DNA of 13,113 nt from M0108 sp964523415 (lineage in GTDB: Bacteria; Pseudomonadota; Gammaproteobacteria; Chromatiales; Chromatiaceae), in contig CAZFZB010000076.1 in the NCBI GenBank assembly GCA_964523415.1, positions 1 through 13,113 of the forward strand. The letters are read 5' to 3'. The position numbers and the translations under genes are program-made. This document shows positions 1 to 6,777 of the stretch, piece by piece (the stretch's first letter is position 1; the number at the start of each line of letters is the position of its first letter). The notes beneath the pieces were generated by a model. That model did no database searches and had not been told where the DNA came from. It worked only from the letters and a program-made list of their open reading frames with translations.

Positions 1-39
1 CCCGGGGTAATTTTCGTGCCCCGCCTGCCAGGCCCCCAG

Positions 40-606
40 CTATCGATTCGGGCCGGGATGGGTGAGACTTGGCCAAGCGGCGCGCAGGTAGACGAGCATG
101 GACCAGAGGGTGAGGGCCGCCGCCACATAGAGGAATCCCAGCGCCGATTCGTAAATGGGCCAGTCCCAGGGGTCCTTGCCGAGGATGAGGACCAGGATGG
201 CAATCATTTGCGCCGAGGTCTTGAACTTACCGACCCGGGACACCGCGACCCGGGCGCGCACCCCCAATTCCGCCATCCATTCACGCAGGGCCGAGACGGT
301 GATCTCGCGCCCAATGATGACCGCCGCTGGCAGGGCCAACAGGGGGCGTGGGTCGGCCTCAACCAGCAGGACCAGGGCCACGGCGACCATGAGCTTATCC
401 GCGACGGGGTCGAGAAAGGCCCCCAGGGACGAGGTTTGGCCGAGGCGGCGGGCCAGGTAACCATCCACCAGATCGGTCAGGGCGGCCAAGCCGAAGACCA
501 GGGCACAGGCCAGGCGTGCCCAGGAAAGGGGCAGATAGAAGAGGACGACAAAGACTGGGATCAGGATGATGCGCAGCAGGGTCAGGACGTTGGGGACGTT
601 CCACAT
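40..606 (-). CDS. pgsA: CDP-diacylglycerol--glycerol-3-phosphate 3-phosphatidyltransferase
   Basis: This integral inner-membrane enzyme condenses CDP-diacylglycerol with sn-glycerol 3-phosphate to give phosphatidylglycerophosphate, the committed step to phosphatidylglycerol and cardiolipin. The 188-residue product is close to the usual length of about 182. The CDP-alcohol phosphotransferase signature is complete: D45, D48-G49, A52-R53, G62, D66 and D70, with the expected spacing. Several hydrophobic segments follow (about residues 8-24, 31-44, 72-83, 133-142 and 157-174). I chose the ATG at 606 because the protein then begins MWNVPNVLTLLR, typical of PgsA; the frame stays open further upstream, but that part overlaps uvrC and does not look like PgsA. 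Only two bases separate it from the uvrC stop, so the two genes are almost certainly cotranscribed and translationally coupled. The uvrC-pgsA pair is a common gammaproteobacterial arrangement. Confidence 0.95.
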   Translation of the reverse strand: MWNVPNVLTLLRIILIPVFVVLFYLPLSWARLACALVFGLAALTDLVDGYLARRLGQTSSLGAFLDPVADKLMVAVALVLLVEADPRPLLALPAAVIIGREITVSALREWMAELGVRARVAVSRVGKFKTSAQMIAILVLILGKDPWDWPIYESALGFLYVAAALTLWSMLVYLRAAWPSLTHPGPNR

Positions 607-608
607 AC

Positions 609-2450
609 CTAGGGCCTCTGTCTCGCGGGGTGAATGGCTTCGAAGATGTGCTGGGCCAACTGGCGACTGATGCCCTCGACTTGGGCAATGTCCTCCACCG
701 CGGCACCCTCCAGGGCCTGAATGCCGCCGAATTCGCGCAGCAGCCGCTGCCGGCGCTTGGGTCCGATACCGACGATATCCTCCAGGATGGAGGCCGTGCG
801 TGCCTTGGCGCGGCGCTGGCGATGGGCGGTGATGGCGAAGCGATGCGCCTCGTCCCGGATCTGCTGGATGAGGTGCATAGCGGGCGAGTCCGCTGGAAGC
901 ATAAAGGCAGTGTCCCGGCCAGACAACCACAACTGCTCGGCACCGGGCCGTCGATCGGGACCCTTAGCGACGCCAACCAGGGTCACGCCCCACACCGCCA
1001 GTTCCCGCAGGACGCCCTCGAGCTGAGCCAACTGCCCGCGCCCACCGTCGATGAAAATTAGATCTGGTATCGGAAATTCGCCCTGCTTGACGCGGGCATA
1101 ACGCCGGGTCAGGGCCTGGTACAGGGCCGCATAGTCGTCGCCCGGGGTCACCCCCTCGATATTGAAGCGGCGATAGTCGGACTTGAGAGGCCCATCCGTC
1201 CCAAAGACGACGCAGGAGGCCACCATCCGTTCGCCACTGGTATGACTGACATCAAAACACTCCAGCCGCAGGGGGGGGGCCTCCAGATTCAGGGCCAGCC
1301 GCAGGGCCTCGCGCCGCTGGGCATACCCGGCCTGGCTGCCCAGGCGGGATGCCAGAGCCACCTGGGCGTTGTCACGGGCCAGATTGAGCCAGTGTACACG
1401 CTCCCCCCGTACCCGGTGTTTGATCGCCACGCCATGCCCGGAGCGCTCGCCCAAGGCCGCCTCCAGAAAGGCCCGCTCCTCGGGCTCGGTGCTGACCATG
1501 ATCACCGGCGGCACCTCCTTGTCGGCATAAAATTGGGTCAGGAAGGCGGCCATGATGCTGGCCTCCTCCAAGCCCTCGGGCACGCGTGGGAAAAAGGCCT
1601 TATTGCCCAGATTGCGCCCGGCGCGAATGTAGAAGACCTGAATACAGGTAAGGCCGCCATCGCTCTCACAGGCTACGATATCCAAATCACCGGATTGGCC
1701 ACTCACATACTGGCGTTGCTGGATGCCGCGCAGGGTCTTGATCTGATCCCGCAGGATGCTGGCGCGTTCGAAGTCGAGAATGGCGGCGGCATCCTCCATG
1801 CGCCCTGCCAGTTCGGCGATCACCTCGTCGGTGCGTCCCTCCAGGAACTGAATGGTATGCCGCACATCCCGCCCATAGTCCTCGGGTGTCACCAGCCCCA
1901 CGCAGGGCCCACTGCACCGCTTGATCTGATACTGAAGGCAGGGCCTGGACCGGTTGCGAAAAATCGCGTCCTCGCACTGTCGTACCGGGAAGATCTTTTG
2001 GAGGAGATGCAGGGTCTCCCGCACGGCCCAACCACTGATGAAGGGGCCGAAGAAGCGGTCGCGACCCTTGGTGGAGCCGCGATGAAAGGTCAGGCGCGGG
2101 AAGGGGTCGGCAACCGTCAGGCGGATGTAGGGATAGCTCTTGTCATCCCTCAGCAGGACGTTGAAGCGCGGCTGGAGGGACTTGATGAGGTTATTTTCCA
2201 GCAGCAGGGCCTCGCCCTCGGTGCTGGTTACCGTTACCTCGATGTCCCTGATCAGGGAAACCATCAGCGCGATACGCCGGTTGTGGGTCCGACTGAAGTA
2301 ACTCGCGACCCGGCGCCGGAGGTCCTTGGCCTTACCCACGTACAACACCTTTCCGGCGCCATCCACCATCCGGTAGACCCCAGGGGTCTCGGGGATCTGC
2401 TTCAGGAGGGTACGGGGATCAGGGAGGTCAGCGGTATCTGGGTCGGACAT
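609..2450 (-). CDS. uvrC: UvrABC excinuclease subunit C
   Basis: UvrC makes the two incisions flanking a bulky lesion in nucleotide excision repair, after UvrA/UvrB recognition. The 613-residue product matches the E. coli length of about 610. In order one sees the GIY-YIG nuclease domain (about 20-98: GVYRM, then VLYVGKAKDLRRRV), a four-Cys set C159/C171/C179/C183 whose spacing equals that of the Fe-S ligands described for E. coli UvrC, the UVR helix pair that contacts UvrB (about 210-245), the RNase H-like nuclease core (D400 in CFDVSHTSGE, D468 in FIDGGRGQ, H537 in DEAHRFA) and a C-terminal tandem helix-hairpin-helix (about 555-605). I chose the ATG at 2450 because a GAGG lies just upstream and the N-terminus then resembles other UvrCs. 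An in-frame start at 2507 would overlap the upstream glycosylase gene. All catalytic positions look intact. Confidence 0.96.
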   Translation of the reverse strand: MSDPDTADLPDPRTLLKQIPETPGVYRMVDGAGKVLYVGKAKDLRRRVASYFSRTHNRRIALMVSLIRDIEVTVTSTEGEALLLENNLIKSLQPRFNVLLRDDKSYPYIRLTVADPFPRLTFHRGSTKGRDRFFGPFISGWAVRETLHLLQKIFPVRQCEDAIFRNRSRPCLQYQIKRCSGPCVGLVTPEDYGRDVRHTIQFLEGRTDEVIAELAGRMEDAAAILDFERASILRDQIKTLRGIQQRQYVSGQSGDLDIVACESDGGLTCIQVFYIRAGRNLGNKAFFPRVPEGLEEASIMAAFLTQFYADKEVPPVIMVSTEPEERAFLEAALGERSGHGVAIKHRVRGERVHWLNLARDNAQVALASRLGSQAGYAQRREALRLALNLEAPPLRLECFDVSHTSGERMVASCVVFGTDGPLKSDYRRFNIEGVTPGDDYAALYQALTRRYARVKQGEFPIPDLIFIDGGRGQLAQLEGVLRELAVWGVTLVGVAKGPDRRPGAEQLWLSGRDTAFMLPADSPAMHLIQQIRDEAHRFAITAHRQRRAKARTASILEDIVGIGPKRRQRLLREFGGIQALEGAAVEDIAQVEGISRQLAQHIFEAIHPARQRP

Positions 2451-2472
2451 CAGCCTCGGCCAAAGGTGGAAT

Positions 2473-3135
2473 TCAGACAGCAGCCACCCAGTCCCGCGCC
2501 TGACCAACCACGGCCTGGAACATTGGGGTAGTCAACCGGCGAGTCTGGGTGTTATAGCGGCTGCAATGATAGGAGTCCAGTAACAGGCGGCCTCCTGGCA
2601 GGACATACCTGGCGCCATGCGCGAAGGGATGCTCCTTCTGCTTGAGCCCCAAGGCAGTCAGCACGGCCCCATGAGCGAGCCGTCCCAGGGCAAGTACCAC
2701 GGCCTCCCTGCCGAGGTCTGCCAGTTCCGCCCTCAGGTAGGCATTGCACTGACGGGCCTCCGATCCAGAAGGCTTGTTATCCGGTGGCAGACACTTGACG
2801 GCGTTGGTGATGCGACAGCCGATCAATTGGAGTCCGTCGTCCCTGGCACGGGAGACCGGTAGGTTAGCGAAGCCATAATGGAAGAGGGTCTCATAGAGCA
2901 GGATACCGGCGTGATCCCCGGTGAAGGGCCGACCCGTGGCATTGGCCCCATGCAGCCCCGGCGCCAGTCCCACCACCAGGAGCTTGGCCTCGAGGGCCCC
3001 AAAGGGGGGTACGGGGGCGGCATGATAAGCGGGGTGACGCCCCTTGACCTCGTCCAGAAAACTCACCAGCCGGGGGCAGCGACGACAGCCCAGGTCAAAC
3101 CAGCTGGCCGGAAGGGATCTCTCAGATTTGGGCAT
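2473..3135 (-). CDS. Family 5 (UDGb-type) uracil-DNA glycosylase
   Basis: The protein is predicted to excise uracil, and in this family often other deaminated bases, from DNA to start base-excision repair. The 220-residue product has the family 5 motifs: GLAPGLHGAN at about 56-65, FTGD at 71-74, and SYHCSRYNTQTRRLT at about 188-202. Four cysteines suited to a [4Fe-4S] cluster are present: C17 and C20 (CRRC), C115 (VKC) and C130 (RQC). The start is uncertain. The ATG at 3135 gives a family-typical length; 3156 and 3246 are in-frame alternatives, and none has a strong Shine-Dalgarno sequence. The stop lies 22 bases before the uvrC ATG, so glycosylase, uvrC and pgsA probably form one transcription unit, with two DNA-repair genes in tandem. 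Family 4 UDG is the main alternative, but the A and B motifs fit family 5 better. Confidence 0.88.
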   Translation of the reverse strand: MPKSERSLPASWFDLGCRRCPRLVSFLDEVKGRHPAYHAAPVPPFGALEAKLLVVGLAPGLHGANATGRPFTGDHAGILLYETLFHYGFANLPVSRARDDGLQLIGCRITNAVKCLPPDNKPSGSEARQCNAYLRAELADLGREAVVLALGRLAHGAVLTALGLKQKEHPFAHGARYVLPGGRLLLDSYHCSRYNTQTRRLTTPMFQAVVGQARDWVAAV

Positions 3136-3197
3136 CGGCTCTATGGCGCTTGGCATGATGGGGTTGACAGCATAAGGCCTAGGCAGGGGTCTTACCA

Positions 3198-3216
3198 AAC
3201 CCGGGACTCCCGGGCT
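3198..3216 (-). terminator. Possible intrinsic terminator after the PhoQ-like kinase gene
   Basis: Read on the minus strand, CCCGGG-AGT-CCCGGG (3200-3214) forms a 6-bp GC stem with a 3-nt loop. It can be extended by one G-U and one A-T pair and is followed by TTT only. It lies about 55 bases after the kinase stop and ahead of the glycosylase gene. The T-tract is short, so this is a weak terminator or a processing site. It would partly separate the repair genes from the two-component operon. Confidence 0.35.
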
Positions 3217-3268
3217 CAGGGGAAACCCTGCCCACCCAAGGTCCATCCGCCTCGAGCCGGCTTCTACC

Positions 3269-4633
3269 TCAGTTACCCAGCCGGACGCGAACCAGGGCTC
3301 CCCCCAGTGGACTCCTGGCGATGGTCAGATCTCCCCCATAGGCCGTGCAGATTTCCCGGGCCACCGCAAGCCCGATGCCATGCCCAGGGGTGGTCAGGTC
3401 CAGACGGGCCCCACGCTCGCCCAGTCTTCGGGCCTGCTCGGGGCTAATGCCGGGGCCGTCATCCTCCACCCACAGGACCAGAAGCCCGCCCTCGCGGCGG
3501 GCCCCGACCCGGATCCGGGTCTGGCACCACTTGAAGGCGTTGTCCAGCAGGTTGCCGACAACCTCCATGAGGTCGGTCTCGGCCCCGCGGAAGCTTAGCC
3601 CGGTCTGAAAATCCCGGTCCACCCGCACCTCCCGGTCGGCATTGAGTTTCGTCAGGGTCACCAGGAGACGCTCTACCGTTGGGGCCAGGGGAAGTGGACG
3701 CGCCAGGGTGGCGAGCGGGCGGTCCCGGGCCCGCTCCAATTGATAGGTGACGATCTCGTCCATACGACGGATCTGCTCCTCCAGGGCAGCCTTAGGCAGG
3801 GGCAGATGGTCCGGTCGTTCTTCAGCCAGGGCCCTCGCATCTCCCTGGTCGCCAAGGACACTCCGCATCACCGCCAGAGGGGTCTTGAGGCTGTGAGCCA
3901 GATCAGCCAGGGCGTTACCCAATCGGGTCTGGCGTGCTTCCTCGTGAGCCAGGAGGGTATTGAGGTTTTCCGTCAGGGTCCTCAGTTCCTCAGGGTAATC
4001 ACCCTGAAGGCGCGCCTGATGACCAGCCTCTACGGCGGCCACCTCCCCCGCTACCCGCCGCAAGGGGCCAAGCCCCCAACGCAGGGCCAGAAGGAGGGCG
4101 ATGAGCATCACAAGGGACATGGCCCCCAGCCAGGTGAAGAGGCTGACCCGGAAGCGAGCCAGTTCCTCCTCATAGGGCCCCAGATCTTCTGCCACGCTGA
4201 AGGTGTAGTTCCGCGGCGTGGGCCCTATGGTCCAGGTGACGCCAAAACCCTCGACAAAGAAGGCGCGTTCCCGCGAATCCCGCGCCTTATGAAAACGGTG
4301 CTCGCCCGGGGCCAGATTGGCATCGAAGGGGATGTCCTCCCCGAGGGCGGAGAGGGAACGCCACTCCGGTACGCCCCGGGCATCGGCGACCTGGGCGTAG
4401 AGACCGGACCCCAGCATACTGAAACGGGCCTCGGCCAGATCGCGAGGCAGGGTCAGGCCGCCATCGTCGGCATCCGCGGCGGCCATCAACAGATAGATCT
4501 GCCCCAACAGGCGCTCCTCGCGCGCGGAGCGGGCACTGGCGTGAAAGGCCTGTTCCAGGGCCAGGCTGGTGAGGACGACGGATACGAGGAGAACGAGGCT
4601 CGCTGCCCAAGTCACCCGCGCGCGCAGCGACAT
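3269..4633 (-). CDS. PhoQ-like sensor histidine kinase
   Basis: This inner-membrane sensor kinase is the predicted partner of the regulator encoded just upstream. The 454-residue product has TM1 at about 8-27, a periplasmic sensor of about 135 residues, TM2 at about 165-185, a HAMP-like linker, and a dimerisation/H-box ALADLAHSLKTPLAV with the phosphoacceptor H247. That H-box is close to PhoQ's own (LxHSLKTPLAV). An ATPase domain follows, with N-box NLLDN (361-365), G1 DDGPGI (391-396) and G2 GHGIGLA (417-423). An acidic stretch (about 149-157) lies just before TM2, a place where PhoQ-type sensors can bind cations, but that role is inferred. The ATG at 4633 has GGAAGG upstream at good spacing; a TTG directly before it is less likely. 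The gap to the regulator gene is 115 bases, longer than usual for such pairs. Specific orthology to PhoQ is not proven. Confidence 0.88.
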   Translation of the reverse strand: MSLRARVTWAASLVLLVSVVLTSLALEQAFHASARSAREERLLGQIYLLMAAADADDGGLTLPRDLAEARFSMLGSGLYAQVADARGVPEWRSLSALGEDIPFDANLAPGEHRFHKARDSRERAFFVEGFGVTWTIGPTPRNYTFSVAEDLGPYEEELARFRVSLFTWLGAMSLVMLIALLLALRWGLGPLRRVAGEVAAVEAGHQARLQGDYPEELRTLTENLNTLLAHEEARQTRLGNALADLAHSLKTPLAVMRSVLGDQGDARALAEERPDHLPLPKAALEEQIRRMDEIVTYQLERARDRPLATLARPLPLAPTVERLLVTLTKLNADREVRVDRDFQTGLSFRGAETDLMEVVGNLLDNAFKWCQTRIRVGARREGGLLVLWVEDDGPGISPEQARRLGERGARLDLTTPGHGIGLAVAREICTAYGGDLTIARSPLGGALVRVRLGN

Positions 4634-4748
4634 CAACCCCTTCCGGACCTGGTAGCGCCCTGTTCAGGCGCGGGGTGAGATCCTCGAAAGGTATCGGCAA
4701 GGAAGGGATTGGGGGTATCAGCCCCTCGATCTTGGCAGGATGGGATCC

Positions 4749-5426
4749 TCACGGCGCCCCCAGTGTAAAGCGGTAACCGCGCCCCCGCAGGGTCTCGATG
4801 GGGACCAGGAGACCGTCCGGATCCAATTTTCGCCTCAGCCGTCCCAGCAGAACCTCCAGCACATTGCTGTCACGATCCTCATCCTGAGGGTAGAGATAGT
4901 CGGCCAGTTCACGCTTGGACAGAACCCGTCCGCGCTGGGCCATGAGGTGCTCCAGCAAGCGGAACTCGAAGGCCGTAAGGTCCACCTGGCGCTCCCCAAC
5001 CCAAACCCGCTGGCTGGTGCGATCGAGCCGTACCGGGCCCGCCTGCAGTTCCTGATTAGGGGCCCCTTGAGCGCGCCGCAACAAGGCCCTCAGCCTCGCC
5101 ACCAATTCATCCATCTCGAAGGGCTTGGCGAGATAGTCATCGGCACCCGCCTCCAACCCCTCGACCTTATCCTGCCAACGGCCGCGGGCGGTCAACACCA
5201 GAATAGGCAGCCGGCTACCGGCCCCCCGCAACCTGCGGATGATCTCGATTCCTGACAGGGTGGGCAGTCCCAGATCCACCAGGACCACATCAAAGGGGTA
5301 CTCGCTGGCCAGGTAAAGGCCCTCGCCGCCATCGCCCGTAGCCTCGCAGCGATAGCCGTCCCTGGTCAGGCGCGCCAGGACCAGACCGCGCAGGGACACC
5401 TCGTCCTCAATAATCAGAATGCGCAT
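4749..5426 (-). CDS. PhoP-like OmpR-family response regulator
   Basis: This cytoplasmic transcription factor is probably phosphorylated by the PhoQ-like kinase downstream. The 225-residue product has a receiver domain with acidic pocket E7/D8/E9, phosphoacceptor D51 (VLVDLGLP), T79 and K101 (DDYLAKPF). The stretch LTARGRWQDKVEGLEAGADDY closely parallels E. coli PhoP. The winged-helix domain covers about 128-222 and ends RGRGYRFTL. The recognition-helix region (SNVLEVLLGRLRRKL) resembles both PhoP and the QseB/PmrA branch, so the DNA site it binds cannot be assigned by inspection. It lies 20 bases after the PepSY-type gene and shares its strand, which suggests an operon in the order PepSY protein, regulator, kinase. 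The start at 5426 gives the canonical MRILIIEDE; the Shine-Dalgarno sequence (AGGG) is weak and rather far upstream. Confidence 0.92.
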   Translation of the reverse strand: MRILIIEDEVSLRGLVLARLTRDGYRCEATGDGGEGLYLASEYPFDVVLVDLGLPTLSGIEIIRRLRGAGSRLPILVLTARGRWQDKVEGLEAGADDYLAKPFEMDELVARLRALLRRAQGAPNQELQAGPVRLDRTSQRVWVGERQVDLTAFEFRLLEHLMAQRGRVLSKRELADYLYPQDEDRDSNVLEVLLGRLRRKLDPDGLLVPIETLRGRGYRFTLGAP

Positions 5427-5446
5427 GGGCCAAAATCCCTGTCGTC

Positions 5447-5707
5447 CTAACGCCCGCCCGCGGGGATGAAGACGCTGCGCACCTCCCCCGAGGGGGTTAG
5501 CACCTTGACCTCGTAACCCCCATTCCGCTCCCGGACCGAGAGGACCCTGCCACCCGTTTGCCGGCGCACCAGTTCCGCCGCCTGGTCTGGGGATGTAGCC
5601 CCGCTGCCCTGGCCAGCAATCGCCACCCCGGACGGGGCGGCGCTGATGACGCCGGCCCCCGCCAGGGTTATCAGAGCCAACAGGGCAGGAGCGATTCGGC
5701 TAGGCAT
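5447..5707 (-). CDS. Small exported PepSY-type protein
   Basis: The 86-residue protein has an N-terminal signal peptide (hydrophobic about 6-24, likely cleavage after an AA-containing stretch). Its mature region looks like one PepSY-type unit: SPDQAAELVRRQTGGRVLSV (about 39-58), then the beta-strand part GGYEVKVLTPSGEVRSVFI (63-81). PepSY proteins are periplasmic. Small ones are often encoded beside PhoPQ-type systems and are thought to modulate the sensor or a peptidase; here that role is inferred only from position. It is the first gene of the presumed operon with the regulator 20 bases downstream. The ATG at 5707 is chosen because it starts the signal peptide. I see no convincing sigma-70 promoter or operator in the 91 bases upstream (5708-5798). 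Confidence 0.75.
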   Translation of the reverse strand: MPSRIAPALLALITLAGAGVISAAPSGVAIAGQGSGATSPDQAAELVRRQTGGRVLSVRERNGGYEVKVLTPSGEVRSVFIPAGGR

Positions 5708-5798
5708 GGACGGATCTCATCAACTTGGCCAGGTGGATACCTGCAAATCTAACACAGCTCCATCACGGCGCCAGGCCTTGGGGCCCGATTGGCACCCG

Positions 5799-6089
5799 CT
5801 ACCAGTCGTTGCGGAGGATCACCGTGACCCCGTTCCCGGGAAGCCCCCAAAAGGGAACGGCCACCGGTCGGCGGGGTTCCACATAGACGGGTTCACGCAC
5901 CACCACCCGCCTGTCATAGTCCCAGTAGCGATCATGGTTATGGTGCCGCCAATGATCGTGATGTTTGTGGTGATGGTGCCTCCCGCGATCATGGCCTTCC
6001 CAGTCCGCCGAGGCCTGGCCGGGCAAGCTCAAAGCGCCCGCCAGCAAGGTTATGGAGATCCAGCCCAGCGTCGATGTCGTTTTGTTCAT
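5799..6089 (-). CDS. Small exported His-rich protein, function unknown
   Basis: The 96-residue protein begins with a clear signal peptide (MNKTTSTLGWISITLLAGAL, cleavage probably after QASA near residue 28). It continues with a highly charged His/Asp/Arg/Trp segment (about 31-60, including HHHHKHHDHWRHHNHDRYWD) and ends with a Val/Pro-rich part finishing VTVILRNDW. The His/Asp cluster suggests binding of divalent metal in the periplasm; that is inference. I do not recognise a named family, although RcnB-like and similar small periplasmic proteins have comparable composition. The ATG at 6089 has an excellent AAAGGAG eight bases upstream. A PhoP-box-like repeat and a -10-like hexamer lie 53-87 bases upstream of the start. 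The gene is on the same strand as the PepSY-regulator-kinase genes and 91 bases before them, but appears to have its own promoter. Confidence 0.8.
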   Translation of the reverse strand: MNKTTSTLGWISITLLAGALSLPGQASADWEGHDRGRHHHHKHHDHWRHHNHDRYWDYDRRVVVREPVYVEPRRPVAVPFWGLPGNGVTVILRNDW

Positions 6090-6141
6090 TGCTTTGCTCC
6101 TTTGGATTCGGTGGAGCCCATTGCCCTCACCGTTGGCAGGC

Positions 6142-6176
6142 ATCCTAGCCCTGGGTGCCTGAACCCTAGCTGAACC
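6142..6176 (-). promoter_or_regulatory. PhoP-box-like operator and -10 element upstream of the His-rich gene
   Basis: On the minus strand GGTTCA-N5-GGTTCA (6176 to 6160) is a perfect direct repeat with an 11-bp period; even seven bases (GGTTCAG) repeat. The known enterobacterial PhoP box is (G/T)GTTTA-N5-(G/T)GTTTA, so each half differs at one base. Twelve bases further on lies TAGGAT (6147 to 6142), a 4/6 match to the -10 consensus, a spacing seen in PhoP-activated promoters. The ATG is at 6089. A PhoP-like regulator is encoded in the window. Binding is inferred. Confidence 0.5.
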
Positions 6177-6283
6177 AATACCAAATTTCTTCAACCCTCG
6201 GGCAACCCCTTCTTCCTGTAACCCATGGTTCATGGTCTCTGGGAGGGAGCCTCGATTCCGGCTGGAAACTGACTGAAACAAAA

Positions 6284-6383
6284 NNNNNNNNNNNNNNNNN
6301 NNNNNNNNNNNNNNNNNNNNNNNNNNNNNNNNNNNNNNNNNNNNNNNNNNNNNNNNNNNNNNNNNNNNNNNNNNNNNNNNNNN
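6284..6383. other. Assembly gap (100 N)
   Basis: There are exactly 100 undefined bases. A round 100 is the usual placeholder for a scaffold join of unknown length, so the distance between the His-rich gene's upstream region and the sequence to the right is not known. Reading frames that cross it have no meaning. Confidence 0.97.
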
Positions 6384-6604
6384 CTGCCCAGGCACGAGGG
6401 CCGGGGAATGGCGGTGGCATGGGCAGCGGCGGTCAGGCCTTGGGTCAAGGTCAGGGCCAGATGCGGCATGCCCCAGATGGCAGGGAGGGTGGCATGGTCG
6501 GCCAAGGTGGCAACCAGGGTCAGGGCAGGCAAATAGGCCCTCAAGCCCGTGACCTGGGTGCCAATTCCGGCGAGGTCTCGATTCGTGGGCGGGACCGGCT
6601 GCAA
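6384..6604 (-). CDS. Possible partial gene entering gap 1, function unknown
   Basis: This is weak evidence for a minus-strand coding segment truncated by the gap. The frame read from about 6602 leftwards encodes a Leu/Thr/Ala-rich sequence (for example LRAYLPALTLVATLADHATL) with about 79% G/C at third codon positions. Its opposite strand shows the Gly/Gln-rich pattern that true genes in this window leave on their complement. The start is unclear: a TAG closes the frame at 6632-6634 and only a TTG (6604) follows. The neighbouring minus frame (ATG at 6731 to about 6600) also looks coding, so a frameshift near 6600, real or from assembly, could join the two. I do not recognise the product. Nothing else firm is seen between the gap and the DUF2202 gene. 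Confidence 0.3.
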
Positions 6605-6696
6605 ACGCGTACCAGGACCCCTTCGGATCCTCTATGAACCCATAAGCCCGGACCCCGTCGTACCCCAGGCATCGCCAGCCCAAGATGGAAGCCTTT

Positions 6697-6712
6697 CGCC
6701 TCGGAAGAGGCG
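6697..6712. other. Hairpin with a GGAA tetraloop upstream of the DUF2202 gene
   Basis: CGCCTC-GGAA-GAGGCG is a perfect 6-bp stem. On the plus strand the loop is of the GNRA type, known for RNA stability. It lies 66 bases before the DUF2202 start. No T-tract follows on either strand, so it is not an ordinary terminator. If transcription starts upstream of it, it would sit in the 5' leader. Role unknown. Confidence 0.4.
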
Positions 6713-6777
6713 CCAACTGAAACAGCGGCATATGAAGCCGAGATGGTCCAACTGTTGATCAAGAGAGGAAAGACCTC

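Noticed and set aside
1..39. CGGGG/CCCCG inverted repeat (3-7 and 19-23) as a pgsA terminator
   Set aside because: A 5-bp stem with an 11-base loop and no T-run after it; it lies at the window edge and cannot be judged.
1242..2531. Long plus-strand ORF opposite uvrC
   Set aside because: It is the complement of a clearly recognised gene, Gly/Gln-rich and without domains; a GC-rich shadow.
3740..4678. Long plus-strand ORF opposite the PhoQ-like kinase gene
   Set aside because: It is antisense to a kinase with all signature boxes, and shows no domain of its own.
6419..6637. Plus-strand Gly/Gln-rich ORF next to gap 1
   Set aside because: It has the same G/Q-rich pattern that real minus-strand genes leave on their complement here, and a lower third-position GC than the opposite frame.
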